Assembly: GCA_027458945.1 (NCBI GenBank)
Contig: DAIDOU010000210.1
Location: forward strand, 1-9,306
DNA length: 9,306 nucleotides
DNA from: Acidobacteriota bacterium
Lineage (GTDB): Bacteria; Acidobacteriota; Thermoanaerobaculia; Thermoanaerobaculales; Thermoanaerobaculaceae
Direction of reading: 5' to 3'
Shown: one piece after another, positions 1 through 6,477 of the stretch
How positions within the stretch are numbered: the stretch's first letter is position 1
Layout: the number at the start of each line of letters is the position of its first letter
The notes under the pieces: model-generated
Seen by the model: only the letters and a program-made list of their open reading frames with translations
The model's database searches: none
What the model was told of the DNA's origin: nothing
Made by a program: the position numbers and the translations under genes

Positions 1-911
1 AGGTAGACGCCGACCGCCACGACGACGACGAGCGCGGGCCGCAGCCACCCACGCGACGGGGCGACGCGCGGCGGCCGCACCGCGAGGCAGGCCTTGACCG
101 GGCACGCCGCGACGCAGTCCTGGCACGAGGTGCACTCGACCGACGCGACGCGGGTCATCGTGTGGACCTGCAGGCGGGCCGGGCAGACCTTGGTGCACTT
201 GCCGCAGTCGGTGCAGGTCGACGGATCGCGCGTCACCTTGAGCGGCGCGAGCCGGCCGACGAGGCCGAGCAGCGCGCCGTACGGGCACAGGTAACGGCAC
301 CACAGGTCGCGCACCAGCAGCGAGCCGACGACCAGCGCCCCGAGCACCCCCACCGTGAGGCGCGACGGGTGGGCGAAGAAGAGCAGCATCTTGACGTCGT
401 CCACCCGGTTGTACGGGCTGTCGAGGAACGCGCGCACCCCGGGGAGGTCGAGCGCGACCCAGGTGACCCAGAGGAAGAGGGCGAGCAAGAGGTACTTGAG
501 CGAGCGCAGGGGGAGGTCGAGCCAGCGCGGCGGCGCCCAGGTTCGGCCGAGGAGCCGCGCGCCGAGGCGACCGAGCGCCTCCGAAACGGTGCCGACCGGG
601 CAGATGTGGGAGCAGAACGACTTCGCCACCAACGTGCTCATCGCCAGCACGCCGACGAGGATCGCGAGGCCGGCGGGGTGGACCGGGTGGATCCCCTGGC
701 CGGCCAGCCACAGCCGCAGCGACATCAGCGCCGAGATCGGCAGGAACCCCTCGACGCCGGCGGGGCGGGTCGCCTCAGGGGCGTGCCCGGTGGTCTGGGG
801 CAGCGCCCAGAGCGCGAACTGGACGCCGATGAGCACGATCACCGCGAGCCACACCGCCTGGCTCAGGCGGCGGGCGAGGACCACGGCGGGGGTCTTGCCT
901 CGGCGCATCAT
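1..911 (-). CDS. Membrane polyferredoxin, NapH/NosR-type 4Fe-4S protein (C-terminus cut by window edge)
   Basis: About 303 residues are visible and the reading frame is still open at position 1. Residues ~19-38, ~81-98, ~133-152 and ~184-202 are hydrophobic membrane segments, and a further one starts at ~288. Two CxxxCP motifs (C100/C104 and C205/C209, the second followed by YGALLG) mark the NapH/NosR/CcoG-like Fer4_5 family. They are followed by two classic ferredoxin motifs of the form CxxCxxCxxxCP: C233/236/239/243 and C260/263/266/270. Family knowledge: such proteins pass electrons between quinol or membrane donors and periplasmic or cytoplasmic partners. The specific partner here is unknown. 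The gene starts at tandem ATGs (911 and 908). GGGAG sits only 2 nt before the first and 5 nt before the second, so 908 may be the true start. It lies 52 bp downstream of the EamA transporter on the same strand and could be co-transcribed. I cannot say whether it serves NapH, NosR or another role without the genes beyond the edge. Confidence 0.85.
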   Translation of the reverse strand, partial: MMRRGKTPAVVLARRLSQAVWLAVIVLIGVQFALWALPQTTGHAPEATRPAGVEGFLPISALMSLRLWLAGQGIHPVHPAGLAILVGVLAMSTLVAKSFCSHICPVGTVSEALGRLGARLLGRTWAPPRWLDLPLRSLKYLLLALFLWVTWVALDLPGVRAFLDSPYNRVDDVKMLLFFAHPSRLTVGVLGALVVGSLLVRDLWCRYLCPYGALLGLVGRLAPLKVTRDPSTCTDCGKCTKVCPARLQVHTMTRVASVECTSCQDCVAACPVKACLAVRPPRVAPSRGWLRPALVVVVAVGVY

Positions 912-963
912 CGCTCCCGCGGGCGACCGTAGGCCGCCGTTCGCCGCCCCTCCTTGACCGGCG

Positions 964-1890
964 TCAAGAGCTGACGGTCTCGTGACCGTCGGCTACGGCC
1001 GGCGCCGCCCGGGCGTGCCCGACCATGACGATCGCGACGCCCGCCAGGATGACGGGGAGCGCGGCCCACTCCGAGGCGGAGATCGTCTCGCCGCCGAGCG
1101 CGACGCCGAGGAGCATCGCGATCACGGGGTTGACGTAGGCGTAGCTGGTGGCCGCCGCCGGCCGCACCCGGCGGAGCAGGTACAGGTACGCCGAGAAACC
1201 GATCCACGAGCCGAACACGACGAGATACGCGAGCGCCAGCAACGGGCGAGGTGCGATCGCGGAGGGGACGCGCTCGCCGAACGCCAGCCCGACCACGACC
1301 AGCATGGCGCCACCCGCCAGCATCTCGGCCGCCGACGCCATCATCCCGCTCGGCAGGTCGAGGCGGCGGCTCCACATCGAGCCGAGCGCCCAGCTCATCG
1401 TGCCGGCGAGGAGCGCCGCGGCGCCGGCGGGGCTGGCGCGCAGGCCGCCCTCGAGGCTGAGCAGCGCGACGCCGCCGAAGCCGACCGCGAGGCCGACCCA
1501 CTCCAACCGCCGCGGCCACTGCCCCCACAGCCCGGCGAAGAGCGCCGACCACAGCGCCACCGTCGCCACCGCGAGCGCGGCGAGGCCGGACGCCACCCAC
1601 TGCTCCGCCACGACGACGCCGCCGTTGCCGCCGAGCAGCAGCAGTCCTCCGACCAGCGCCGCGCTCCGCCACTGCCGGGCCGAGGGCGCCGGCGCGCCGC
1701 GCAGCCAGAGGAAGACGAACAGGGCGCCGCCGGCCACCAGGAAGCGCACGCCGGCCATCAGGAACGGCGGGATGCCCTCGAGCGCGATGCGGATAGCGAG
1801 GTACGTCGAGCCCCAGACGACGTACACGGCGGCCAGCGCCGCGACGACGCCGGCCCACCCGCCCGCCGCCGGGAGGGAGTTCGCCCTCAC
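964..1890 (-). CDS. EamA/DMT-family transporter, YedA-like drug/metabolite exporter
   Basis: This 308-residue, strongly hydrophobic protein has the length and ten-helix pattern of the drug/metabolite transporter superfamily, with two EamA repeats (about residues 15-145 and 160-292). The N-terminal block around residues 22-34 (YVVWGSTYLAIRI) followed by PPFLMAGVRFL matches the YedA-type signature. The second repeat carries the typical pattern: a proline in the eighth helix region, then a GGE-x-IS turn, then a final glycine-rich helix. The substrate cannot be deduced. Family members export amino acids, metabolites or drugs across the inner membrane. The start is GTG at 1890, with AGGA seven bases upstream (1898-1901). 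No in-frame ATG occurs before the methionine in the second helix. A 173-bp spacer with a tandem repeat separates it from the citrate-cleavage operon upstream, so it is probably not functionally tied to it. Confidence 0.88.
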   Translation of the reverse strand: MRANSLPAAGGWAGVVAALAAVYVVWGSTYLAIRIALEGIPPFLMAGVRFLVAGGALFVFLWLRGAPAPSARQWRSAALVGGLLLLGGNGGVVVAEQWVASGLAALAVATVALWSALFAGLWGQWPRRLEWVGLAVGFGGVALLSLEGGLRASPAGAAALLAGTMSWALGSMWSRRLDLPSGMMASAAEMLAGGAMLVVVGLAFGERVPSAIAPRPLLALAYLVVFGSWIGFSAYLYLLRRVRPAAATSYAYVNPVIAMLLGVALGGETISASEWAALPVILAGVAIVMVGHARAAPAVADGHETVSS

Positions 1891-1906
1891 CCAGAGGTCC
1901 TACGCC

Positions 1907-1947
1907 GGCGCACGGCGCCGGGGCGCGGTGTCATCCCGCTGCGCCCC
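1907..1947. other. Two GC-rich inverted repeats in the spacer between the dehydrogenase and EamA genes
   Basis: GGCGC-ACG-GCGCC (1907-1919) is a 5-bp stem with a 3-nt loop. GGGGCGC (1920-1926) pairs with GCGCCCC (1941-1947) across a 14-nt loop. They lie directly next to each other, downstream of the four-gene operon and just upstream of the EamA ribosome-binding site. No U-tract follows on the minus strand, so they are not textbook intrinsic terminators. They could act as transcript 3'-end stabilisers, a weak terminator or a leader structure for the EamA mRNA. In DNA this GC-rich, chance hairpins of this size are common. Confidence 0.35.
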
Positions 1948-1957
1948 GGGCCTGGTT

Positions 1958-2064
1958 TCTCTCGGACCACGGACACTGACCACGGACCACGCTCCTGCCC
2001 GCCCTGTCTCTCTCTCGGACCACGGACCACTGACCACGGACCACGCTCTTGCCCGCCCTGTCTC
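1958..2064. repeat. Tandem duplication (~53 bp unit, two copies) made of KGACCAC heptamers
   Basis: Copy 1 spans 1958-2010 (53 bp) and copy 2 spans 2011-2064 (54 bp). They match except for one base missing in copy 1 (GGACAC versus GGACCAC) and one C/T difference (gctcCtg versus gctcTtg). Each copy holds four heptamers, GGACCAC-GGACCAC-TGACCAC-GGACCAC, followed by GCTCYTGCCCGCCCTGTCTC. Copy 2 ends inside the stop codon (2064-2066) of the isocitrate-dehydrogenase-like gene, so the repeat begins exactly at the end of that coding region. No ORF uses it. It resembles dispersed intergenic heptamer repeats seen in some GC-rich bacterial genomes (recollection, not checked). The repeats are directly adjacent with no spacers, so this is not CRISPR. 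Confidence 0.9.
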
Positions 2065-3182
2065 TACAGCTTCGCTGCGATCGCCCGCGCCATGTCGAGC
2101 GTCGAGGCGGCGCCGCCCATGTCGTAGGTGCGCACCTTTCCCTCGGCGATCACCGCCGCGACGGCGCCCTCGATCCGGGCCGCAGTCACGGTCTCGCCGA
2201 GCCACTGCAACATCATCTTGGCGGCGAGCACCGTGGCGATCGGGTTGACCTTGTACTGGCCGGCGTACTTCGGCGCCGAGCCGTGCGTCGGCTCGAACAC
2301 GGCGAGCGTGTCGCCGATGTTGCCGGAGCAACCGAAGCCGAGGCCGCCCACCATTTGCGCGCACAGGTCGGAGATGATGTCGCCAAAAAGGTTGGTCGCG
2401 ACCAGGACGCCGTACTTCTCCGGGTCCTTGAGCAGCCACATGCAGATCGCGTCCACGTTGGCGTCGTCCATCGCGACGGCGGGGAACTCCCTCGCGACCT
2501 CCTTGGCGGTCTCCAGGAACAGGCCCTCGGTGGCACGCACCACGTTGGCCTTGTGGATCACCGTGACCTTCGGGTAGCCGTGCGCCCGGGCGTACTCGAA
2601 CGCCGCCCGGATGATCCGCTGCGAACCGTTCCTCGTGTTGATCTTGCAGGTGATGGCGTACTGATCGCCGGGGACCTCCGCGAAGTGCGCGAACGGCTTC
2701 GAGAGCGCGCCGAGGGTGTCGCGCAGCGCGTCCGGCACCGGCGCGAACTCGACGCCCGAGTACAGCCCCTCGGTGTTCTCGCGGAACATCACGAGGTCGA
2801 TCGTCGGCTTGTAGTTGAGCGGGTTGCCCGGGTACGCCTTGCACGGGCGCAGGCAGGTGTACAGGTCGAACATCTGGCGCATGCGCACGATCGGCGACCG
2901 GTAGACGAGCCCGGTGCCTTTGAGCGCCGGCGCGAGCTCGGCCTCCGCCGCCTTCACCGGCTTGGACGTGATGGCGCCGAACAGCGCGGCGTCGACGTGC
3001 CCGAGCAGGTCGACGGTGCGCTGCGGCAGCGCCTCGCCTTCGGAACACCAGAACTCCCAGCCGATGTCGCCGTGCACGTACTCGGCGTCGAACGCCACGG
3101 CGTCGAGAACCAGCCGCGCCGCCTCCATCACGTCGTTGCCGATGCCGTCTCCGGGCAGCCAGGCGATCTTGTACTTGGCCAT
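2064..3182 (-). CDS. NADP-type isocitrate dehydrogenase (isocitrate/isopropylmalate dehydrogenase family)
   Basis: This 372-residue decarboxylating beta-hydroxyacid dehydrogenase opens with a LPGDGIG motif (residues 9-15). Catalytic residues are in family register: Y141, K211, D244, D268 and D272. Substrate-carboxylate arginines R102, R112 and R134 are present. Residues K305-Y306 and V312, in THGSAPKYAGQYKVNP, match the E. coli NADP-isocitrate dehydrogenase cofactor determinants (K344/Y345/V351). Y353 matches Y391, but the position equal to R395 is glycine. S96 matches the isocitrate-binding serine S113, while the position of N115 is isoleucine (I98). The length is closer to isopropylmalate or homoisocitrate dehydrogenases (~350-370) than to E. 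coli Icd (416). The ATG at 3182 has a strong AAAGGAG seven bases upstream and lies 26 bp after the citryl-CoA-lyase-like gene. The operon context favours isocitrate/2-oxoglutarate interconversion. Homoisocitrate or isopropylmalate activity is the alternative. Confidence 0.85.
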   Translation of the reverse strand: MAKYKIAWLPGDGIGNDVMEAARLVLDAVAFDAEYVHGDIGWEFWCSEGEALPQRTVDLLGHVDAALFGAITSKPVKAAEAELAPALKGTGLVYRSPIVRMRQMFDLYTCLRPCKAYPGNPLNYKPTIDLVMFRENTEGLYSGVEFAPVPDALRDTLGALSKPFAHFAEVPGDQYAITCKINTRNGSQRIIRAAFEYARAHGYPKVTVIHKANVVRATEGLFLETAKEVAREFPAVAMDDANVDAICMWLLKDPEKYGVLVATNLFGDIISDLCAQMVGGLGFGCSGNIGDTLAVFEPTHGSAPKYAGQYKVNPIATVLAAKMMLQWLGETVTAARIEGAVAAVIAEGKVRTYDMGGAASTLDMARAIAAKL

Positions 3183-3208
3183 GTCGTCTCTCCTTTGCGC
3201 GCCTGCCC

Positions 3209-3988
3209 TCACCCCTGTGTCAGCTCGCGCGACGCCGGCCCGTCGTAAACGGCGGCGCCCTGGTCGATCCGCCGCATCGGCTTCTCGCGCCGGCGCTCCT
3301 CGATCACCTGGGCCATCCACCCCGCGGTCCGCGCCAGGATGAAGAACCCGTTCGCCAGCTCCGGGTCGAACCCGAGGTCCGCGAGCACCGCGGCGATCGC
3401 GCCGTCCACGTTGAGCGGCAGCGCCTTGCCGCCGGCGGCGAGCTCCGCGACGATCGCCTCGGCGACGCCGACGTGCGCCGCCGCCGTCCCCGCCTCGCGC
3501 GCGAGCACGAGCAGGCGGTACGAGCGCGGGTCGTCGGTGTGGATGCGGTGCCCGAAACCGGGGAGCCGGCGGCCCGCAGTCTTTTCCTCGCCGATGAGCG
3601 CCCTCGCGGCGGCCGCGAGGTCGGCGCCGGCGGCCACCCTGGCCGCGCCCCGCGCCAGCAGGCGCATGCAGTCCTCGACCGCGCCGCCGTGGTGGCGGTT
3701 GACCGCGAGCGCCCCGGAGGCGATGCACGCGTTGAGGGAGGCGCCGGTGGAGGCGGCGTTGCGCACCGCCAGTGTCGACGGCGGCGTGACGCCGTGGTCG
3801 ATCGAGGCCACCAGCATCGCCTCCACCAGGCGCCCGACCGCGGCGCCGGGTCGCTCGCCGCGCAGGATCAGGTAGACCGCCTCGCCGAACGAGACGCGGC
3901 CCATGAGCTCGTCGAGCCGGTAGCCGCGTACGCGGATCTCGTTGGGCTTGACCGAGGTGATCGCCGTCGACCACTGGTTCTCCGCCAT
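3209..3988 (-). CDS. Citryl-CoA lyase-type short citrate synthase homologue
   Basis: This 259-residue protein has the citrate synthase fold but is much shorter than full citrate synthases (~370-430). That matches the citryl-CoA lyase and ATP-citrate-lyase C-terminal type. The catalytic triad of the superfamily is intact: H100 in RHHGGAVED, H147 in GFGHRIHTDDP and D195 in PLNVDGAI. The early block SFGEAVYLILRGERP (33-47) is also typical. Family knowledge: these enzymes cleave citryl-CoA to acetyl-CoA and oxaloacetate (Hydrogenobacter thermophilus Ccl), and the same fold can catalyse the condensation. The ATG at 3988 lies one base after the upstream stop (TGA-G-ATG), with GGAGG six bases before it, so translation is probably coupled. 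Its placement directly after two acyl-CoA-synthetase subunits supports the cleavage role over a stand-alone citrate synthase. The exact substrate is inferred, not proven. Confidence 0.85.
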   Translation of the reverse strand: MAENQWSTAITSVKPNEIRVRGYRLDELMGRVSFGEAVYLILRGERPGAAVGRLVEAMLVASIDHGVTPPSTLAVRNAASTGASLNACIASGALAVNRHHGGAVEDCMRLLARGAARVAAGADLAAAARALIGEEKTAGRRLPGFGHRIHTDDPRSYRLLVLAREAGTAAAHVGVAEAIVAELAAGGKALPLNVDGAIAAVLADLGFDPELANGFFILARTAGWMAQVIEERRREKPMRRIDQGAAVYDGPASRELTQG

Positions 3989-3989
3989 C

Positions 3990-4886
3990 TCACGCCTCCA
4001 GGACCTTCACCACGGCCGCCGGCAGCTCGTCGAACGCGTCCACGACCACCGCGCCCGCCGCCCGCAGCGCCGCCACTTTCCCGGCGTGGGTGCCGCGGCC
4101 GCCCTCGACGATCGCTCCCGCGTGCGAGAAACGGACGCCCGGCGTCGCGGCGCGGCCGCCGATGAACGCGACCACCGGCTTGCTCAGCTCGCCGTTCGCC
4201 ATCATCTCCGCGACGCGCTCCTCCTGCGAGCCGCCGATCTCGCCGAAGATCGCGATACACCGCGTGTCCGGATCGGCCTGGAAGCGGCGTACGACCGCCG
4301 GCAGCGGCAGGCCGACGATGCCATCGCCGCCGACGTGCACGAGCGTCGTCAGGCCGATCCCGGCGCGGCACAGGTAATACCCGGTCGAGGAGGTCATCCC
4401 CCCCGAGCGCGACGCGACGCCGACCGCTCCCGGCCGGAACCACGAGCGCGCCGACTCGGCGCGCCCGCCGATCATCCCGAGGACGCCCTTCCCGACCGAC
4501 AGCACGCCGAGCGTGTTCGGCCCCAGGAAGTCGGTGCCCGAGCGCTCGGCCGCGCGCGCGATCTCCATCACGTCCCACACCGGGACGCGGTCGCCGACGA
4601 GGACGGTGAGTGCCACCCCCGCCGCGATCGCCTCCAGCGCCGCGTCCTTGACCAGCGGTGCGGGCACGAAGACGACCGACGCGTCGATCCCGCCGCTCGC
4701 CTCGACCGCCTCGACGACCGTGTCGTAGACCGGGGTGCCGTCAACGGTCTCGCCGCCGCGCCCGGGCGTGCAACCGGCGACCACCTGCGTGCCGTACTCG
4801 CGCATCAGCCGGGCGCGCGCGCGCCCCTCCCGGCCGGTGATCCCCTGGACCAGCACGCGCGTGGCCTGGTGGACGAGGATCGCCAT
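3990..4886 (-). CDS. Succinyl-CoA synthetase alpha-like subunit, candidate citryl-CoA synthetase small subunit
   Basis: This 298-residue protein is collinear with the SucD/CcsB family. An N-terminal CoA-binding Rossmann domain (VQGITGREG, residues 13-21; CTPGRGG, 39-45) is followed by the ligase domain with GEIGGSQEE and the active-site phosphohistidine H255 in SHAGAIVEGGRGT. Where succinyl-CoA synthetases have GPNCPG, this protein has GPNTLGV (122-128). Where they have EGIPTLDM, it has GDRVPVWDV. These changes near the active site fit a substrate other than succinate. Expected role: with the upstream beta-like subunit, form acyl-CoA from a carboxylic acid, CoA and ATP through a phosphohistidine intermediate in the cytoplasm. 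Citrate is the best candidate because a citryl-CoA-lyase-type gene follows. The ATG at 4886 is 2 bp after the upstream stop (TAG-CG-ATG), implying coupled translation and equal expression. Plain succinate-CoA or malate-CoA ligase are the alternatives. Confidence 0.82.
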   Translation of the reverse strand: MAILVHQATRVLVQGITGREGRARARLMREYGTQVVAGCTPGRGGETVDGTPVYDTVVEAVEASGGIDASVVFVPAPLVKDAALEAIAAGVALTVLVGDRVPVWDVMEIARAAERSGTDFLGPNTLGVLSVGKGVLGMIGGRAESARSWFRPGAVGVASRSGGMTSSTGYYLCRAGIGLTTLVHVGGDGIVGLPLPAVVRRFQADPDTRCIAIFGEIGGSQEERVAEMMANGELSKPVVAFIGGRAATPGVRFSHAGAIVEGGRGTHAGKVAALRAAGAVVVDAFDELPAAVVKVLEA

Positions 4887-4888
4887 CG

Positions 4889-6439
4889 CTACCCCATCCC
4901 GCGCGCCGCGCGGTACTCGTCCAGACCCGGGACCGGAAGCGCGACGAGCCCACCGCCGGCGCCGAGCGCGCGGCAGTCCACCTCGCACGCGAGGCACTCG
5001 ATGCAGCGGCCGCGCGCCGCCTCCTCGGGCGTCACCGCGAGGACGGGGAGACCGTCCTCGGCGAGCTTCAGGATCTGCGGCACGCACGCGGTCACGCACG
5101 CCTTGCTGTCGCAGCGCGCGCAGACCGAGTGGTCGAGCGTGACCTCGCCCGTCGGCGTCTTGAACGCGTACGGCCGCTCGGCGTGCGGCGGCCGCCGCCG
5201 CGCCGGGCGAGGCGGCGGGACGAACGACGCGACGAGCTCGTCGAGGCGGCGGGCGCACGCGTCCACCGGCGTGTCCTTGCCGTAGCACTCGACCGGAACG
5301 CCGAGCTCCCTGGTGAAGCCGGCGAGGATCTCGATCGCCGTCTCCTCGCCGTTGCCGCCCAGGCGCACGACCGCGGGGACGGCGAGCGGCTCCTCGAGAA
5401 ACGCCTTGACGAGACCGCGGGCCGAGTGGAACTGCTCCTGCGACGCGACGCCCGAACCGGTGCCGAAGTAACCGTCCACGCCGGGCTGGGAGAGGAGGAT
5501 GCGCGCGGCGCGGTAGACCTTGGAGGCGGGCGGGTTCCCCGAGGTGTCGCAGAAGTTGGCGACCGAGAAGCCGTGGCGGGCGAGGGCGTCCATCCCCATC
5601 ATCGAGCCGCCGCCGCCGGCCCCGTGGAACGCGACGACCCGCTCGCCGCGCGCGAACCCCTCGCGCATCTGTAGGAAGTAGAACGTGCCGCGGTAGTCGT
5701 CCTTCTCGACGTCCCAGGCGATGCGTTCGAGCGGCGTCGGCGGGTGTCCGAGCTCGCGCGCCACCTCGATGCCGAGTTCCGGGTGACGGAACACCGCGGC
5801 GTCGTCGAGCGTGATGCGACAGTCGAGCGCCAGCGCCCGACCGTCGGCGGCGAGCACGAGCGGGTTGATCTCGGCGGAGTGCGCCTCGAGCCGGCGCGCC
5901 ACGCCGGCGAGGCGCACCACCGCCTCGGCGAGCGCGCGCTGCTCCTCGCCGTGCACCCCGACGCGCCGCCACAGCTCGCGGGCCGCGTGCGGCTGCAGCC
6001 CTTCCACGACGTCGAACGCCAGCTCGGCCACCGCCTCCGGGTGCTCGCGCGCCGTCTCCTCGATCCCGGAGCCGCCGCGCGCGGACACCAGCACCAGGGG
6101 GCAGCGCCTACGGTCGTCGAGGATCACGCCGGCGTAGCGCTCGGCGACGATCGCGACGCGCTCCTCGACGAGAACCTCCGCGATCGGGAACCCACCCGCG
6201 TCCGCCGCGAGGATCGCCGCCGCGGCCTCGCCCGCCGCCGCAGCCGAGTCGGCGAAGCGGACGAGGCCGTGCGCCTTGCGGCTGGTCGTCCACGCCTGCG
6301 CCTTCACCACGACCGCGCCGCCGAGGCGCTCGGCGACCCGTGTCGCGTCCAGAGCGCTGCCGGCCGGCTCCCCGCGGGGGACCGCCACGCCGGCGCTGCG
6401 CAACAGCTGTTTTCCCTGGAATTCGGCCAGACGCGCCAC
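4889..6439 (-). CDS. ATP-grasp acyl-CoA (candidate citryl-CoA) synthetase beta-like subunit fused to a C-terminal 2x[4Fe-4S] ferredoxin domain
   Basis: Of 516 residues, the first ~395 align with succinyl-CoA synthetase beta. K46 lies in VVVKAQ, and the metal ligands N192 (AEINPL) and D206 (ALDCRI) have the same 14-residue spacing as E. coli N199/D213. A CoA-ligase domain follows, with FHGAGGGGSMMGMD and DTSGNPPASKVYRAA. The GGRGKAGG nucleotide-loop motif of SucC is replaced by TTSRKAHG. A Pro/Arg-rich linker (~396-425) leads to a ferredoxin-like domain with two cysteine sets: C440/443/448/452 (CxxCx4CxxxC) and C479/482/485/489 (CxxCxxCxxxC). Citryl-CoA synthetase large subunits and SucC are normally ~390-430 residues, so the ~90-residue extension is extra. 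The GTG start at 6439 places the conserved LAEFQGKQLL at the usual N-terminus. There is no clear ribosome-binding site, and a promoter lies so close that the mRNA may be leaderless. It is the first gene of the operon. Substrate assignment rests on context. Confidence 0.83.
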   Translation of the reverse strand: MARLAEFQGKQLLRSAGVAVPRGEPAGSALDATRVAERLGGAVVVKAQAWTTSRKAHGLVRFADSAAAAGEAAAAILAADAGGFPIAEVLVEERVAIVAERYAGVILDDRRRCPLVLVSARGGSGIEETAREHPEAVAELAFDVVEGLQPHAARELWRRVGVHGEEQRALAEAVVRLAGVARRLEAHSAEINPLVLAADGRALALDCRITLDDAAVFRHPELGIEVARELGHPPTPLERIAWDVEKDDYRGTFYFLQMREGFARGERVVAFHGAGGGGSMMGMDALARHGFSVANFCDTSGNPPASKVYRAARILLSQPGVDGYFGTGSGVASQEQFHSARGLVKAFLEEPLAVPAVVRLGGNGEETAIEILAGFTRELGVPVECYGKDTPVDACARRLDELVASFVPPPRPARRRPPHAERPYAFKTPTGEVTLDHSVCARCDSKACVTACVPQILKLAEDGLPVLAVTPEEAARGRCIECLACEVDCRALGAGGGLVALPVPGLDEYRAARGMG

Positions 6440-6447
6440 GAAAGCTG

Positions 6448-6477
6448 AACCTACGCGATGCGGTCGCCGAGTGTCAA
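6448..6477 (-). promoter_or_regulatory. Promoter of the citrate-cleavage operon
   Basis: On the minus strand a perfect TTGACA (6472-6477) is followed, after 18 bp, by TAGGTT (6448-6453), which keeps the TAnnnT core of a sigma70 -10 box. Only 8 bases separate the -10 box from the GTG start codon at 6439. Transcription would therefore begin within about two bases of the start codon or at its G. This agrees with the lack of a Shine-Dalgarno sequence. The -10 match is imperfect, so the call is moderate. Confidence 0.5.

Noticed and set aside
947..955. Strong AAGGAGGGG Shine-Dalgarno-like sequence on the minus strand between EamA and the polyferredoxin
   Set aside because: No ATG, GTG or TTG lies at a suitable distance. 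It is over 35 nt from the ATG at 911, so it does not mark a separate gene.
162..957. Plus-strand ORFs of 200-256 codons opposite the polyferredoxin gene
   Set aside because: They encode low-complexity Arg/Ala/Gly-rich sequence, a usual shadow in high-GC DNA. The minus strand carries a clear Fe-S membrane protein.
1958..2064. Direct repeats considered as a CRISPR array
   Set aside because: Only two copies, directly adjacent with no unique spacers, and made of a repeating heptamer; no cas genes nearby.
2064..3974. A single 636-codon minus-strand ORF joining the lyase region and the dehydrogenase
   Set aside because: Only the part after the ATG at 3182 matches a protein family. The earlier half is out of frame with the genuine citryl-CoA lyase-type gene and reads as low-complexity sequence, and a strong AAAGGAG precedes 3182.
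3990..5972. A 660-codon minus-strand ORF read as a longer alpha subunit
   Set aside because: The extra N-terminal part lies out of frame inside the beta-subunit gene and has no family resemblance. The ATG at 4886 gives the normal alpha-subunit length.
3209..6439. Malate-CoA ligase plus malyl-CoA lyase, or an itaconate/citramalyl-CoA pathway
   Set aside because: The lyase here has the citrate synthase fold with an H/H/D triad, not the CitE/HpcH TIM-barrel fold of malyl- or citramalyl-CoA lyases.
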